From positions 1-64,000 of the forward strand of contig JAAYQZ010000052.1 in assembly GCA_012519025.1 (NCBI GenBank): DNA of 64,000 nucleotides. The letters are read 5' to 3'. The notes beneath the pieces are model-generated. The model ran no database searches. It was not told the origin of the DNA and was given only the letters and a program-made list of their open reading frames with translations. Every line of letters starts with the position of its first letter. Positions within the stretch are counted from its first letter, which is position 1. The position numbers and the translations under genes are program-made. This stretch comes from Bacillota bacterium. GTDB lineage: Bacteria; Bacillota; Limnochordia; DTU087. This document shows, in pieces, positions 11,146 to 21,470 of the stretch.

Positions 11146-11184
11146 GATAATACGGATGACAAGCTGTGATGGGGGGAGATTGCT

Positions 11185-11982
11185 TTGAGCAAAGTGGAGA
11201 TCTGTGGAGTCAATACATCAAAACTGCCTGTTTTGACTAATGAAAAGATGCGCGTACTTTTGAAAGCTATGCAAGAAGGTGATGAGTCTGCCCGTAGACA
11301 GCTTATTCAAGGAAACCTGCGTTTAGTATTAAGTGTGATCCAGCGGTTTAACAATCGTGGTGAACCGGTTGATGATCTGTTCCAAGTTGGCTGCATTGGG
11401 TTGATGAAGGCGATTGATAATTTTGATCTCAGTCAGAACGTGAAATTCTCTACATATGCCGTACCCATGATTATAGGTGAGATAAGACGGTATTTGAGAG
11501 ACAACAATCCCATTAGGGTTTCCCGATCTTTAAGGGATGTGGCCTATCGGGCACTGCAGGTGAGAGATTCATTGGTCGCAAAGCACTCCCGTGAGCCTAC
11601 AATTGACCAAATCGCAGAAGTCTTGAAAATGCCCAGGGAAGAAATTGTCTATGCGTTGGATGCAATCCAAGAACCGGTTTCCCTATTTGAACCAATTTAC
11701 CACGATGGTGGTGATCCAATCTTCGTAATGGATCAAATCAGCGATGAAACAAACGATGACGCCATTTGGCTTGAAGGAATCTCGATACGTGAAGCTATGG
11801 AGAAAATTGGTGAACGGGAACGATTGATTCTCAACATGCGTTTCTTCCACGGGCGTACTCAGATGGAAGTTGCAGAAGAAATCGGAATCTCGCAGGCTCA
11901 GGTGTCTCGCTTGGAAAAGGCTGCTTTGAAGCACCTACGTCGCCATATGACTGTCAACGCATCCGAGCCGATCAATCAGTGA
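11185..11982 (+). CDS. sigG: RNA polymerase sporulation sigma factor SigG
   Basis: MSKVEICGVNTSKLPVL N-terminus; DDLFQVGCIGLMKAIDNFDLSQNVKFSTYAVPMIIGEIRRYLRDNNPIRVSRSLRD. Confidence 0.96.
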   Translation: MSKVEICGVNTSKLPVLTNEKMRVLLKAMQEGDESARRQLIQGNLRLVLSVIQRFNNRGEPVDDLFQVGCIGLMKAIDNFDLSQNVKFSTYAVPMIIGEIRRYLRDNNPIRVSRSLRDVAYRALQVRDSLVAKHSREPTIDQIAEVLKMPREEIVYALDAIQEPVSLFEPIYHDGGDPIFVMDQISDETNDDAIWLEGISIREAMEKIGERERLILNMRFFHGRTQMEVAEEIGISQAQVSRLEKAALKHLRRHMTVNASEPINQ

Positions 11983-12035
11983 TTTTCGATGCTGCAGTAA
12001 ATTGGTGTAGGCACGGTTTTTAGTGATGCACGGAG

Positions 12036-12743
12036 GTGGCAAGCATGATGGTACGCACACTTTTGAATCGAGTACTTATTTCCACTATAATTTTAGCAGT
12101 AGCGTTGGTCTTCGGTTTGCTTGGCGCATATATAAACGACAATGTACAATCCTGCGAAGAGGCTTACAATGCCGAGAGCCTGATTCGGCTGCATATATTG
12201 GCAAACAGTGATGCTGTCAAAGATCAAGAGCTTAAGCTGTTGGTTAGAGATGCTGTTTTAGGTAAAACCCAAGAAATTTTCGCCGGGTCCACTAATAAGG
12301 CAGAGGCATGGCAGAAGTTGTTGAACCATGAGGATGCTTTTGAAATTGCTGCCCGCGATGTCGTTAAAAAAGCAGGTTTTGATTACCCTGTTAAAATCAA
12401 CCTCGTCCAAGAGCCGTTTCCTGAACGAACCTACGGTGTTCTTACGATCCCTGCCGGTGACTACCACGCTATGCAGGTCGTGATCGGGGACGGGGTAGGA
12501 AGGAACTGGTGGTGTGTTTTATTTCCGCCTTTATGCTTAATGGATGCATTGGAAACCGAGTCTGTAGTTAGGCAACCACAAGATCAAAGTGAAAGGAAAA
12601 AAATGGTTGAGTGGCGCCTGAGGTATCTCGATGGAATCTATAGAGAATATGGGAGCAAAATGGCCTCTGTATTCAAGCAGGGTTTTGCACTGCGGTTTCT
12701 TTCCACGGCTCAACTACCGATTTGGGCCAGATTGCCTAAGTGA
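12036..12743 (+). CDS. spoIIR: Stage II sporulation protein R
   Basis: LIRLHILANSDAVKDQELKLLVRDAVL and NWWCVLFPPLCLMDA, characteristic of SpoIIR. The ATG at 12045 or 12048 may be the real start. Confidence 0.93.
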   Translation: MASMMVRTLLNRVLISTIILAVALVFGLLGAYINDNVQSCEEAYNAESLIRLHILANSDAVKDQELKLLVRDAVLGKTQEIFAGSTNKAEAWQKLLNHEDAFEIAARDVVKKAGFDYPVKINLVQEPFPERTYGVLTIPAGDYHAMQVVIGDGVGRNWWCVLFPPLCLMDALETESVVRQPQDQSERKKMVEWRLRYLDGIYREYGSKMASVFKQGFALRFLSTAQLPIWARLPK

Positions 12744-12810
12744 CGGGCCCAGAGTAGTACATTTGTACACACCCCCACATATAATATACCAATAATCTGG
12801 TGTCCGGGGG

Positions 12811-13080
12811 GTGGGGATACTGCTGATTAAAACATCGGACTTATGGGTATTGGATGTCATTAATACTGTTGATGGTCAAAGGCTTGGTAATGTTACGGAC
12901 TTGGATATTGATCTGGACACCGGTAAGATTAATGCTTTGGTGCTTACTGAAACGAGCGGTTTTTTCGGCATGTTCCGCAGGGGAGATCTGGTGATTCCTT
13001 GGGAAAATGTGATGTTGATCGGGATTGACGTTGTGTTGGTGGAAGTACACAATCTTAGAGAGCCCCAGCGCCTTAGGTAG
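12811..13080 (+). CDS. YlmC/YmxH family sporulation protein (PRC-barrel)
   Basis: DVINTVDGQRLGNVTDLDIDLDTGKINALVL...DLVIPWENVMLIGIDVVLVEV; adjacent to sporulation genes. Confidence 0.85.
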   Translation: MGILLIKTSDLWVLDVINTVDGQRLGNVTDLDIDLDTGKINALVLTETSGFFGMFRRGDLVIPWENVMLIGIDVVLVEVHNLREPQRLR

Positions 13081-13117
13081 ACCTGAGTTACCTTAAAGCG
13101 GGCCGGGGCCTTTGTTG

Positions 13118-13261
13118 TTATTCTTCTACTAATTCAAACTCCTCTTTGCCGACTCCACATACCGGACATGTCCAATCATCCGGTAAATCTTCAAAAGGAA
13201 CATTGTCTTCTTCTGCAGGATCATAGATATAACCGCATACGGTGCATTCCCACTTTTCCAT
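13118..13261 (-). CDS. Rubredoxin
   Basis: [43 protein letters not shown] with two CxxCG knuckles. SD aaaggagg precedes the ATG at 13261; the longer ORF start at 13384 is unlikely. Confidence 0.96.
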   Translation of the reverse strand: MEKWECTVCGYIYDPAEEDNVPFEDLPDDWTCPVCGVGKEEFELVEE

Positions 13262-13463
13262 GGTGAAAGCCTCCTTTAAAGTCTTCTGCTTCGTCAAAGA
13301 AGCGGATATCAATCTCTTTTCATCGTTCATCCGGAATATCCTGCCACTGCCATGTATTTTGATTAATTTGCCGATTTCCGCCATACATGCCGGTGATATT
13401 TAAGTTTCCCCTAAACAGGGTATATAATAAACATAAGGTATAAATTGTACAAGGAGGGCTAGT

Positions 13464-14678
13464 ATGGCAGTTGTTGAAGTTAAACCGGGTGTGCATTGGG
13501 TAGGTGCTGTTGATTGGAATGTGAGACAGTTTCACGGAGCCACATACAGCACCCATCGCGGCACAACCTATAATGCTTACCTAGTCGAAGGTGAGAAGTA
13601 CACTGCTTTGGTGGACACTGTTCATGCGCCGTTCACTGACGTATTGGTGGGGCATTTGGAGAGTTTGATTGACCTTGACAAGATCGACTATGTAGTAGTC
13701 AATCATGTTGAAATGGATCACACCGGGGCATTACCCAAAATAATGGAACTGTGTCCCAAAGCCCGTATATACTGCAGCAGGAGGGCCGAAGAGCCCTTAA
13801 AGCAGCATTTCGGGGATCTGGGTTGGGATATGACCACTGTGAAGACAGGAGACACGCTGGAACTCGGTGGCAAAACAATTCATTTCATCGAAGCCCCAAT
13901 GCTGCATTGGCCCGACAGCATGTTTTCTTTTATTCCTGAAGACAAACTGCTTATGCCAAATGATGCTTTTGGCCAGCATCTTGCGAGTTCTCAGCGGTTT
14001 GATGATGAGGTGGACAACGCCATTCTCATGGATGAGGCAGCAAAATACTATGCCAATATCCTGCTGCCCTTTAATGCATTAGTAGCGCGCAAGATCAAAG
14101 AGATTGTGGAAATGGGCATTGAATTTGATACTATTGCCCCGGCCCACGGTATAATCTGGCGTACTAATCCCAACCAGATCATTGAGGCATATGTCAACTG
14201 GTCCGGAGGCGTGGAAACTCCCGGGCGGATTTCACCGGAGGTTGTAATCGTTTTTGATACCATGTGGAATTCTACGGAACTGATGGCTGAGGCGATCTGC
14301 GATGAGTTGAGTGTTTTAGGCTGCAGAGTGAACTTGTACAACATTGGTAAAACCGATTACAGCGACATTATTAGAGAGATATTAGAGGCTAAGGCGGTTG
14401 TCTTTGGCTCACCGACTATGAACAATGCTATGCTGCCTTCTTTGAGCTCACTTCTGGATGCGCTTAAAGGTTTAAAACCCCAGGGGAAACTGGGTGCCGT
14501 CTTTGGGTCCCATGGTTGGAGGGGCGGCGCAGTCAAGCAGCTTGCTTCCTCACTTGCTGAGGCAGGGATAGATGTTTTAGAAACCGGGGTGGAAGTCACC
14601 TGGGTTCCAGACTCCGAAGATATTGCAGCATGTCGAGATTTGGCCCGAAGATTGGATGAAGCTTTGAAAACCAAGTAG
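13464..14678 (+). CDS. FprA-family flavodiiron protein (A-type flavoprotein)
   Basis: Diiron motif NHVEMDHTGALPK, flavodoxin domain VIVFDTMWNSTELMAEAI and GSPTMNNAMLPS; divergent from rubredoxin. Confidence 0.94.
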   Translation: MAVVEVKPGVHWVGAVDWNVRQFHGATYSTHRGTTYNAYLVEGEKYTALVDTVHAPFTDVLVGHLESLIDLDKIDYVVVNHVEMDHTGALPKIMELCPKARIYCSRRAEEPLKQHFGDLGWDMTTVKTGDTLELGGKTIHFIEAPMLHWPDSMFSFIPEDKLLMPNDAFGQHLASSQRFDDEVDNAILMDEAAKYYANILLPFNALVARKIKEIVEMGIEFDTIAPAHGIIWRTNPNQIIEAYVNWSGGVETPGRISPEVVIVFDTMWNSTELMAEAICDELSVLGCRVNLYNIGKTDYSDIIREILEAKAVVFGSPTMNNAMLPSLSSLLDALKGLKPQGKLGAVFGSHGWRGGAVKQLASSLAEAGIDVLETGVEVTWVPDSEDIAACRDLARRLDEALKTK

Positions 14679-14726
14679 GCGCAGATATTCCCCGTCAGGC
14701 CCAATTAAAGACAATCTAGGCAGTGA

Positions 14727-14757
14727 AAGGCGGTCATTTAACCGATCGCCTTTTTTA
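14727..14757 (+). terminator. Rho-independent terminator after the flavodiiron gene
   Basis: GGCGGTC-atttaacc-GATCGCC followed by TTTTTT. Confidence 0.85.
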
Positions 14758-14808
14758 CATGGTATAATTATTAGGTGGAATGTAATATTTGATTAAGGAG
14801 GCTGCATT

Positions 14809-15267
14809 ATGAAATGCCCTTACTGCGACTTCTTAGAAAGTAAAGTTGTGGATTCCCGCGCTACCGAGGAGGGCAGCTCTATTCGTCGCCGCAGGGAATG
14901 CATAAAATGCCAACGACGCTTCACTACATATGAGCGCCTGCATGATGTACCTTTGATGGTGATTAAAAAAGACGGCAGGCGAGAAGTATTCTCGAGAGAC
15001 AAGATAATCAGAGGCGTGCTTAAGGCATCGGAAAAACGCCCCATCAGCTACGAAGTTGTGGAAAATTTGAGCCGAGATATTGAAAAAGAACTGAGAAATA
15101 AAATGGATGCGGAAATTCCATCGCAAATGATTGGAGAAATGATAATGACACACTTGCGTCAGATCGATGAAGTTGCTTATGTACGCTTTGCTTCTGTCTA
15201 CAGGCAGTTTAAAGATATCGGTCGCTTTATTGAGGAACTTGAAAAATTACGGGGAGAAGATCACTAG
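14809..15267 (+). CDS. nrdR: Transcriptional repressor NrdR
   Basis: [43 protein letters not shown] zinc ribbon plus ATP cone. Confidence 0.98.
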   Translation: MKCPYCDFLESKVVDSRATEEGSSIRRRRECIKCQRRFTTYERLHDVPLMVIKKDGRREVFSRDKIIRGVLKASEKRPISYEVVENLSRDIEKELRNKMDAEIPSQMIGEMIMTHLRQIDEVAYVRFASVYRQFKDIGRFIEELEKLRGEDH

Positions 15268-15322
15268 GGAGAAAGCAGCATAGACAGAACAAGGGATTTG
15301 GTTCGGCTTTAGTGAAAATATA

Positions 15323-17605
15323 ATGGATGGAGGTGCAGTGATGGGTAATCCGTTAGTCCAAAAAAATAAGACTCCGAGGCCGCCGGCCAAAGGTAGGTTC
15401 AAAGAGATCGGAGTCATTTTGCTGTTTGCTTTGGGGATTTTTGTCTGGTTGAGTCTACATACTGAAAGCGTTGGACTTGTAGGGATGTGGGTCTCCCGTT
15501 ATACTCGCTGGTTGTTGGGATTCACAGCAGATCTGCCGGTATTGTTTCTTTTTTTTGCCGGATACGTCTGTCTTAAAGGAATAGATAACTTGCCGGAATT
15601 TCGACGGCTGATTACTGGTATTATTTTACTTATTGGGGTTATTTTAATTCAGGTTCATTTACAAACTACAGATATAGTGGCAGTGTCTTATGTTCAGCGC
15701 CTTGGTCCCGGTGCGACACGGCCGCAGGGAGCAGGTGCAATCGGCCAGTTGTTGACTGCCCTGAGTCTGAGAGCTTTGGGCCTTGGAGGGACCTATGTTC
15801 TTAGTATCACTTGTGCGTTGATTGCCGTAATCTTGCTTTTTGAAGTTCCACTTTTTAAAAATATAGGTAGGGGTGTCAAATGGCTGGCCGGGAATGCCTT
15901 AAAGCCGGGACAGTATGTTGCAGGGCTTTTACGTAAAGCCTATTCGTTGGTGGGCTCGTGGCATTCAGATCTTAAAGCAAGCAGTACTCGCAGACGAAAA
16001 TCGGCTCAAAATAGGCCTGCTAAAAGGAAAGTCCGGCGGGAGAGGCAAGCGGCTGAAACTACGCTGGGGGAGGTAGCCGCCGCCGGGGAGGAAAAGCCAC
16101 AAGTCGCTGAAAATGACGCAAAGGCGGATGAAGTGGTTGTTATGCCTTCAGTGGTGCCTCGAAAGGTTGATCCGTTCTCTATGCCGGGTGCGGATTTGCT
16201 GGGACCCATACGCCGCCGTCAGGTTAAAAATACCGATACTGCCGAGGAACGGGAGCTATTAGAAGAAACTTTGGCGAGTTTTGGGATAGATGGGCGTGTG
16301 GTTGATGTTTGCCAAGGGCCAACAGTGACCCGTTATGAGATACAGCCACCGGCCGGAGTCAAAGTGAGCCGCATTGTGTCATTGGCAGATGATTTAGCTT
16401 TGGCATTGGCAGCGGCTGACGTGCGCATAGAAGCACCGGTTCCCGGCAAGTCTGTTGTAGGAGTGGAAGTGCCCAACAAGGAAGCAAGTACGGTGTTTAT
16501 CCAAGAAGTCCTTGGCAGTAAGGAGTTTCAATCTCATCCTTCCCGGGTGGCTATGGCCTTGGGAAAAGACATTGCAGGAAAAACAGTTGTAGCTGATTTA
16601 GCAAAACTTCCCCACCTTTTGGTTGCGGGGGCAACCGGTTCCGGTAAGAGTATTTGTCTAAATGTCATGATCGCAAGCTTTCTCTACAAATCATCTCCGG
16701 AAGAGGTCCAACTCCTTTTAATAGATCCTAAACGTGTGGAGCTCGGCGTCTATAACGGTATACCGCATTTAGTGTCACCGGTGGTGATTGATCCTAAGAA
16801 AGCCGCTACGGCACTGCGCTGGGCAGTTAGGGAAATGGAACGCCGTTATGAATTGTTTGCTGAGTCGGGTGCCCGCAATATACAAGCCTACAATGATTGG
16901 GTACATGAAAATCATTCCAAAGAAGATAGCACAAAAGATGAGCAACTGCCTTATATAGTGATTATCATCGATGAGTTGGCAGACCTAATGTTGGTGGCCG
17001 CAGCAGATGTAGAAGACGCTATATGCCGACTAGCACAAATGGCCCGAGCCGCCGGCATGTATCTAATTATCGCTACCCAGCGGCCTTCGGTGGACGTGAT
17101 TACTGGATTGATTAAAGCCAATATTCCCTCAAGATTAGCCTTTGCTGTATCATCCCAAGTTGATTCCCGCACCATTTTGGATATGGCCGGTGCTGAGCGC
17201 CTTTTAGGTAAAGGAGACATGCTTTACTACCCCAGTGGCGCCCCGAAAGCCCTCAGAGCACAAGGGGCCTTTATTCAAGAAAAGGATATTGCCAAAATAG
17301 TTGAGTTTTGGAAAAAGCAAGCTGACCCAAAAGAGACTGCAGTTGCTGACATTATCGAGGAGCAGGAGACTGTTGACAATGAGGTAATTGTCGATGATGA
17401 GCTTTTTGATGACGCTGTACAGCTGATTATTGATTCAGGTCAAGCATCCATCTCTATGCTCCAGCGCAGGTTTCGCATAGGGTATTCACGAGCAGCAAGG
17501 CTGATAGACACAATGGAACTTAAAGGAATCGTTGGTCCACATCAAGGCAGCAAGCCCCGAGAAGTTTTAATCGATCACTACGAAGGCAGCCAGGATAATG
17601 GATAG
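15323..17605 (+). CDS. FtsK/SpoIIIE family DNA translocase
   Basis: N-terminal TMs, Walker [26 protein letters not shown]-terminal gamma winged helix. Confidence 0.96.
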   Translation: MDGGAVMGNPLVQKNKTPRPPAKGRFKEIGVILLFALGIFVWLSLHTESVGLVGMWVSRYTRWLLGFTADLPVLFLFFAGYVCLKGIDNLPEFRRLITGIILLIGVILIQVHLQTTDIVAVSYVQRLGPGATRPQGAGAIGQLLTALSLRALGLGGTYVLSITCALIAVILLFEVPLFKNIGRGVKWLAGNALKPGQYVAGLLRKAYSLVGSWHSDLKASSTRRRKSAQNRPAKRKVRRERQAAETTLGEVAAAGEEKPQVAENDAKADEVVVMPSVVPRKVDPFSMPGADLLGPIRRRQVKNTDTAEERELLEETLASFGIDGRVVDVCQGPTVTRYEIQPPAGVKVSRIVSLADDLALALAAADVRIEAPVPGKSVVGVEVPNKEASTVFIQEVLGSKEFQSHPSRVAMALGKDIAGKTVVADLAKLPHLLVAGATGSGKSICLNVMIASFLYKSSPEEVQLLLIDPKRVELGVYNGIPHLVSPVVIDPKKAATALRWAVREMERRYELFAESGARNIQAYNDWVHENHSKEDSTKDEQLPYIVIIIDELADLMLVAAADVEDAICRLAQMARAAGMYLIIATQRPSVDVITGLIKANIPSRLAFAVSSQVDSRTILDMAGAERLLGKGDMLYYPSGAPKALRAQGAFIQEKDIAKIVEFWKKQADPKETAVADIIEEQETVDNEVIVDDELFDDAVQLIIDSGQASISMLQRRFRIGYSRAARLIDTMELKGIVGPHQGSKPREVLIDHYEGSQDNG

Positions 17606-17628
17606 TTTTAAATTATCGGGCATGTAGA

Positions 17629-18846
17629 TTGAGCATGAAAGAGGGGGTAAAGGTGACTGAAGTAGGAAAGATGCTGGAGGAGGCCCGGCTCAAACAAAGC
17701 ATCACCTTAGATCGTGTCGAGCGGGACTTAAAAATCCGCATGCATTATCTTATTGCAATGGAGACCGGACAGTGGGAAGAATTACCGGGTGCTGCCTATG
17801 CAACTGGTTTTTTGCGGAGTTATGCAAATTATCTCGGGCTATCCGGTGAAGACTTTGCCCATGAATATAAATACTGGCGGGATATGCGGGGCAGCAAAGA
17901 GCTCAGCCAAGGACCGTCTGTCGGTGTATTCACCCGTTCTAAGGAATTGGAGACAGATGGTGGCATTTTTCAATTGGGCGATAAAGCCACTGGCAAGAAA
18001 GTACGGCGGCGCAAATTATCCAAGGTAGCGTTTGTCTTTGTTGTTTTGATAGTCGCCTTGGGAGCCTATGTATATTTGACTTGGAAACAACCTTTCTCAC
18101 AAGGGCCGATCCAATCAGTGGAGGACACATTGGACGGTTATGAAAGCAGCATAGAGCCGGACAACGCAAATGATATGGACGAAGCACTGCCAGAAATATT
18201 GGACAAAACAAGTGATGGGTCTTTTTTACCGCATGATCAGGAAGACATGGAGTGGGCAGAGAATTGGATAACGGACACCGAAGTGGAAGACAGCAGTAGG
18301 GATGCTGTAGATGAATTTAAAGGTGCGTATTTAGATGGTCCAGATATAGAGTTGGAGGCGGAATTGTCAGAAGCAGAAGAGGTTGTACAATCTGCTCAAG
18401 AAGGGCTCCTACCGCCTGATACTCCTGATGCTGTTGAAGCTGACGCGAATTTCGATGAAGTTTTGGATCTAGATGATGAACCGCACACCGAATATCCTGA
18501 TGGGTCGGATCTCGTACCTTCGGTGATAGTGCCCAGTGATAATCTACACCGTCTATCTAGAGAGCAAGAACAGCCGCCTGTGTCAGTGGAAAGTGAACTG
18601 ACGCTACCTATGGTATTGGAAATCAGGGCCAACGGCAGATGTTGGATTGAAGTACACAGCGATGGGAATGTAGAGTTTTCTAAAACAGTGGAAGCAGGCG
18701 AACAGTATGCTTGGACCGGTTTTGAAGAGATTAAAGCACGGTTTGGCAATGCGGATGTAGTGGACCTTATCTTCAACGGACAAGAGCTGGGGCCGGCCGG
18801 CAAAGGCGTCATAACACGGATTTTCACTCAAGAGGACGCGGACTGA
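17629..18846 (+). CDS. RodZ-like protein (HTH_25, TM, DUF4115 C-terminal domain)
   Basis: MLEEARLKQSITLDRVERDLKIRMHYLIAMETGQWEELPGAAYATGFLRSYANYLGL; TM near residue 130; C-terminal MVLEIRANGRCWIEVHSDG. Confidence 0.85.
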   Translation: MSMKEGVKVTEVGKMLEEARLKQSITLDRVERDLKIRMHYLIAMETGQWEELPGAAYATGFLRSYANYLGLSGEDFAHEYKYWRDMRGSKELSQGPSVGVFTRSKELETDGGIFQLGDKATGKKVRRRKLSKVAFVFVVLIVALGAYVYLTWKQPFSQGPIQSVEDTLDGYESSIEPDNANDMDEALPEILDKTSDGSFLPHDQEDMEWAENWITDTEVEDSSRDAVDEFKGAYLDGPDIELEAELSEAEEVVQSAQEGLLPPDTPDAVEADANFDEVLDLDDEPHTEYPDGSDLVPSVIVPSDNLHRLSREQEQPPVSVESELTLPMVLEIRANGRCWIEVHSDGNVEFSKTVEAGEQYAWTGFEEIKARFGNADVVDLIFNGQELGPAGKGVITRIFTQEDAD

Positions 18847-18924
18847 ATTCGAATCCCTTCTCCAAATAGTTGACTTTGGGCATATATTGCTGAAGTCCGG
18901 AATATCTATTATGGCGGAAGGGGG

Positions 18925-19791
18925 TTGATGGGCTTGGCACGAAGAGTCACTAGAAGAACCCGTCAAACAAATGGACCAGGTCTTTTGTTTATTCTTATTG
19001 CTTTAGTTGTGGTGGCGGCAGCAGGCGCACAGTATCTTGGTTTGTACGCACCGGAACAACCAACATTAGCACCGGGGCAGATAACAAGCGGCGGTGGAGA
19101 ACTAATACCCGTCGCCAGTAAACCCGATGAGACAAGTGTACAAGACAAGGGGGAGCCGGTCACTGTTTTGGTTTACCATGCCCACGGAAGTGAAAACTTT
19201 GCACCAAAAGACAGCCATGCTAAAAATGGAAAGGGCGAAATATTGGATGTGGGTGCTGAGTTTTGCCAAGCTATTAGCGAAAAAGGAATTAAAGCCATTC
19301 ACTTAAAAGGTACTTACGATATTCCTGAATACAGCGCGGCGTTTCGCATGGCGGGCGACGCAGTGGCAAAGGCTCTGAACGAATATTCAAATGTGCAGGC
19401 GGTAATAGATATCCACCGTGATGGTCTTCCCAAAAATAAAGACAAAGATTACACAACAGCCTTGATTTCCGGGCAAAGAGTCGGGAAAATTCTATTTGTA
19501 ATAGGGGATGTGGCTAATCCCAATCGGGAAAACAACACAGCATTCGCGGAAACTGCAAAAGCACGGCTCGATGCTATGTACGCCGGTGTAAGTAGGGGTA
19601 TCAAGGTTCAGCACCGCAATCTTAATGGAAGCCTCCATGACAACACTTTGACGGCTTATTTGGGGGATTATCACGGCAACAACCTGCAGGAGGCAAAGGC
19701 CTCGGCCCGGTTACTGGCCGATGTTGTAGCAGCGGTATTGTTGGAGCAAGCCAGGAGCGGCATGTTTGTGGTGCCTACGACTACACCATAA
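18925..19791 (+). CDS. spoIIP: Stage II sporulation protein P
   Basis: TVLVYHAHGSENF, VGAEFCQAISEKGIKAIHLKGTYD, AVIDIHRDGLP, REN motif. Confidence 0.92.
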   Translation: MMGLARRVTRRTRQTNGPGLLFILIALVVVAAAGAQYLGLYAPEQPTLAPGQITSGGGELIPVASKPDETSVQDKGEPVTVLVYHAHGSENFAPKDSHAKNGKGEILDVGAEFCQAISEKGIKAIHLKGTYDIPEYSAAFRMAGDAVAKALNEYSNVQAVIDIHRDGLPKNKDKDYTTALISGQRVGKILFVIGDVANPNRENNTAFAETAKARLDAMYAGVSRGIKVQHRNLNGSLHDNTLTAYLGDYHGNNLQEAKASARLLADVVAAVLLEQARSGMFVVPTTTP

Positions 19792-19835
19792 ATTTCACTA
19801 GACCTCTTTGATCAGGCAGGGTAATTAGGTAATTT

Positions 19836-19877
19836 GACCCACTCCCGGCAATACTATTTATAGGGGTGGGCGTTTTT
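19836..19877 (+). terminator. Rho-independent terminator after spoIIP
   Basis: CCCACTCCC...GGGGTGGG followed by CGTTTTTTT. Confidence 0.75.
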
Positions 19878-20003
19878 TTGCTAACCAGTCGTAGAGACAG
19901 GCAGGGCCCCCGATCTATATGTCGAATTGAAGTTCCTGGGCTTATACATTTATCAGTGATTCTATTAATACATTACCAAGCCAGCACGGGAGGTGCTCCT
20001 ACC

Positions 20004-21449
20004 ATGGCAGAGCATATTCATATGATTGGAATCGGGGGAGTGGGCATGAGTGCCATTGCTACCGTGCTCCTCGAAATGGGGCATAAGGTTAGCGGCTCCG
20101 ATTTAAAAGATTCAGAGACACTCCATCGACTGCAGCAAGAGGGAGCCGGGGTTTTTGTGGGCCATGAAGCCTCGCACATTGAAGGTGCGGATTTAATCGT
20201 TTATTCATCTGCAATACCAAAACATAACCCGGAACTGCTTGCTGCGGGTAAACAAAATATACCGATTTTGCACCGTTCGGAAATGCTTGCACGCTTGCTC
20301 AATGACAAATTGGGCATAGCTGTTGCCGGAGCCCACGGCAAGACCACCATTACCGGCATGATTGCCCATATATTGACTAAGTTGGAGGTTGATCCAACGG
20401 TATTGGCCGGTGGTGAGATGCAGAACCAGTGTGTTCATGCCAGATGGGGTGAAGGACATTACGTTGTGGCTGAAGCCGATGAGAGTGATGCATCATTTCT
20501 GAGATATTTCCCCCACATTGCTGTCATAACCAGTGTGGAGGCAGATCATCTAGAGAACTTCGGGGGTAGAGCCGGTCGCCTAGTGGCAAGTTATAAAAGT
20601 TTTTTAGGCAATATCAAAGCGGGCGGGGTTCTGATCATATCCCGAGATGCGTATAAGATTTTAGAAGATGAGATCAAGGCGCTGGAAAACAAAATCTCTG
20701 TGATCGTTTATGGTTTAGATCAAGCAAATGGGGATGTTGGCTTTAAAGACAGTATCAATACAGCAACCAATGTTGATGGTTACCGAGCGGAAGAGATTAA
20801 ACTGGTGGAATCCACAGCATGCTTTTACGTGTATTTTAATGGTGAGTGTCTTGGTGAATGCTGTATTTCTGTTCCGGGTAGATACAATGTAGAAAATGCG
20901 TTGGCTGCCATAGCTGTAGCCCGCTCTGCCGGACTTGAGTACAGTGAAATTTTCCGTGCGCTGGGCGGTTTTCATGGTGCTCATCGCCGCTTTGAGTGGA
21001 TAGGTACGGCCAAAGGCGTTTTAGTTTACGATGATTATGCACACCATCCCACAGAAATCAAAAACGCTTTAAAGGCAGCTAAAACCGGGTTTAACCGCAG
21101 AGTAATTGCGATTTTCCAGCCTCAGCGCTACAGCCGCACCAAACTTTTTATGCATGAATTCAGCCAATCATTTAAGGAAGCAGACATAGCGGTGATCACC
21201 GATATTTATGCACCACCACCGGAAGTTCCGCTGCCCGGGATCACAGCCAAACGCCTGGCTAAATTGGTTGCGGAAGATATTGGCGAGGACCGGGTGATGT
21301 TCATAGGTGATAAGGAACAGATCAGTGAACGACTTGAGCCGGTTTTGGAAAATGACGATTTAGTTATCACTATGGGTGCCGGGGATATTTGGCAGGTAGC
21401 CCATGAGCTGGTAGAAAGGCTTGAACACACGGGTGTGCAGGGACTTTAA
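20004..21449 (+). CDS. murC: UDP-N-acetylmuramate--L-alanine ligase
   Basis: MAEHIHMIGIGGVGMSAIATVLLEMGHKVSGSDLKDS, AGAHGKTTITGM. ATG at 20004 with SD gggaggtg; the ORF start at 19866 lies in the upstream terminator. Confidence 0.96.
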   Translation: MAEHIHMIGIGGVGMSAIATVLLEMGHKVSGSDLKDSETLHRLQQEGAGVFVGHEASHIEGADLIVYSSAIPKHNPELLAAGKQNIPILHRSEMLARLLNDKLGIAVAGAHGKTTITGMIAHILTKLEVDPTVLAGGEMQNQCVHARWGEGHYVVAEADESDASFLRYFPHIAVITSVEADHLENFGGRAGRLVASYKSFLGNIKAGGVLIISRDAYKILEDEIKALENKISVIVYGLDQANGDVGFKDSINTATNVDGYRAEEIKLVESTACFYVYFNGECLGECCISVPGRYNVENALAAIAVARSAGLEYSEIFRALGGFHGAHRRFEWIGTAKGVLVYDDYAHHPTEIKNALKAAKTGFNRRVIAIFQPQRYSRTKLFMHEFSQSFKEADIAVITDIYAPPPEVPLPGITAKRLAKLVAEDIGEDRVMFIGDKEQISERLEPVLENDDLVITMGAGDIWQVAHELVERLEHTGVQGL

Positions 21450-21470
21450 TATATCTACAGCTAGTGCATT

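Noticed and set aside
18875-18912. Sigma-F/G promoter for spoIIP (GCATA...GGAATATCTA)
   Set aside because: Spacer is 14 nt and one core base deviates; too weak compared with the sigG site.
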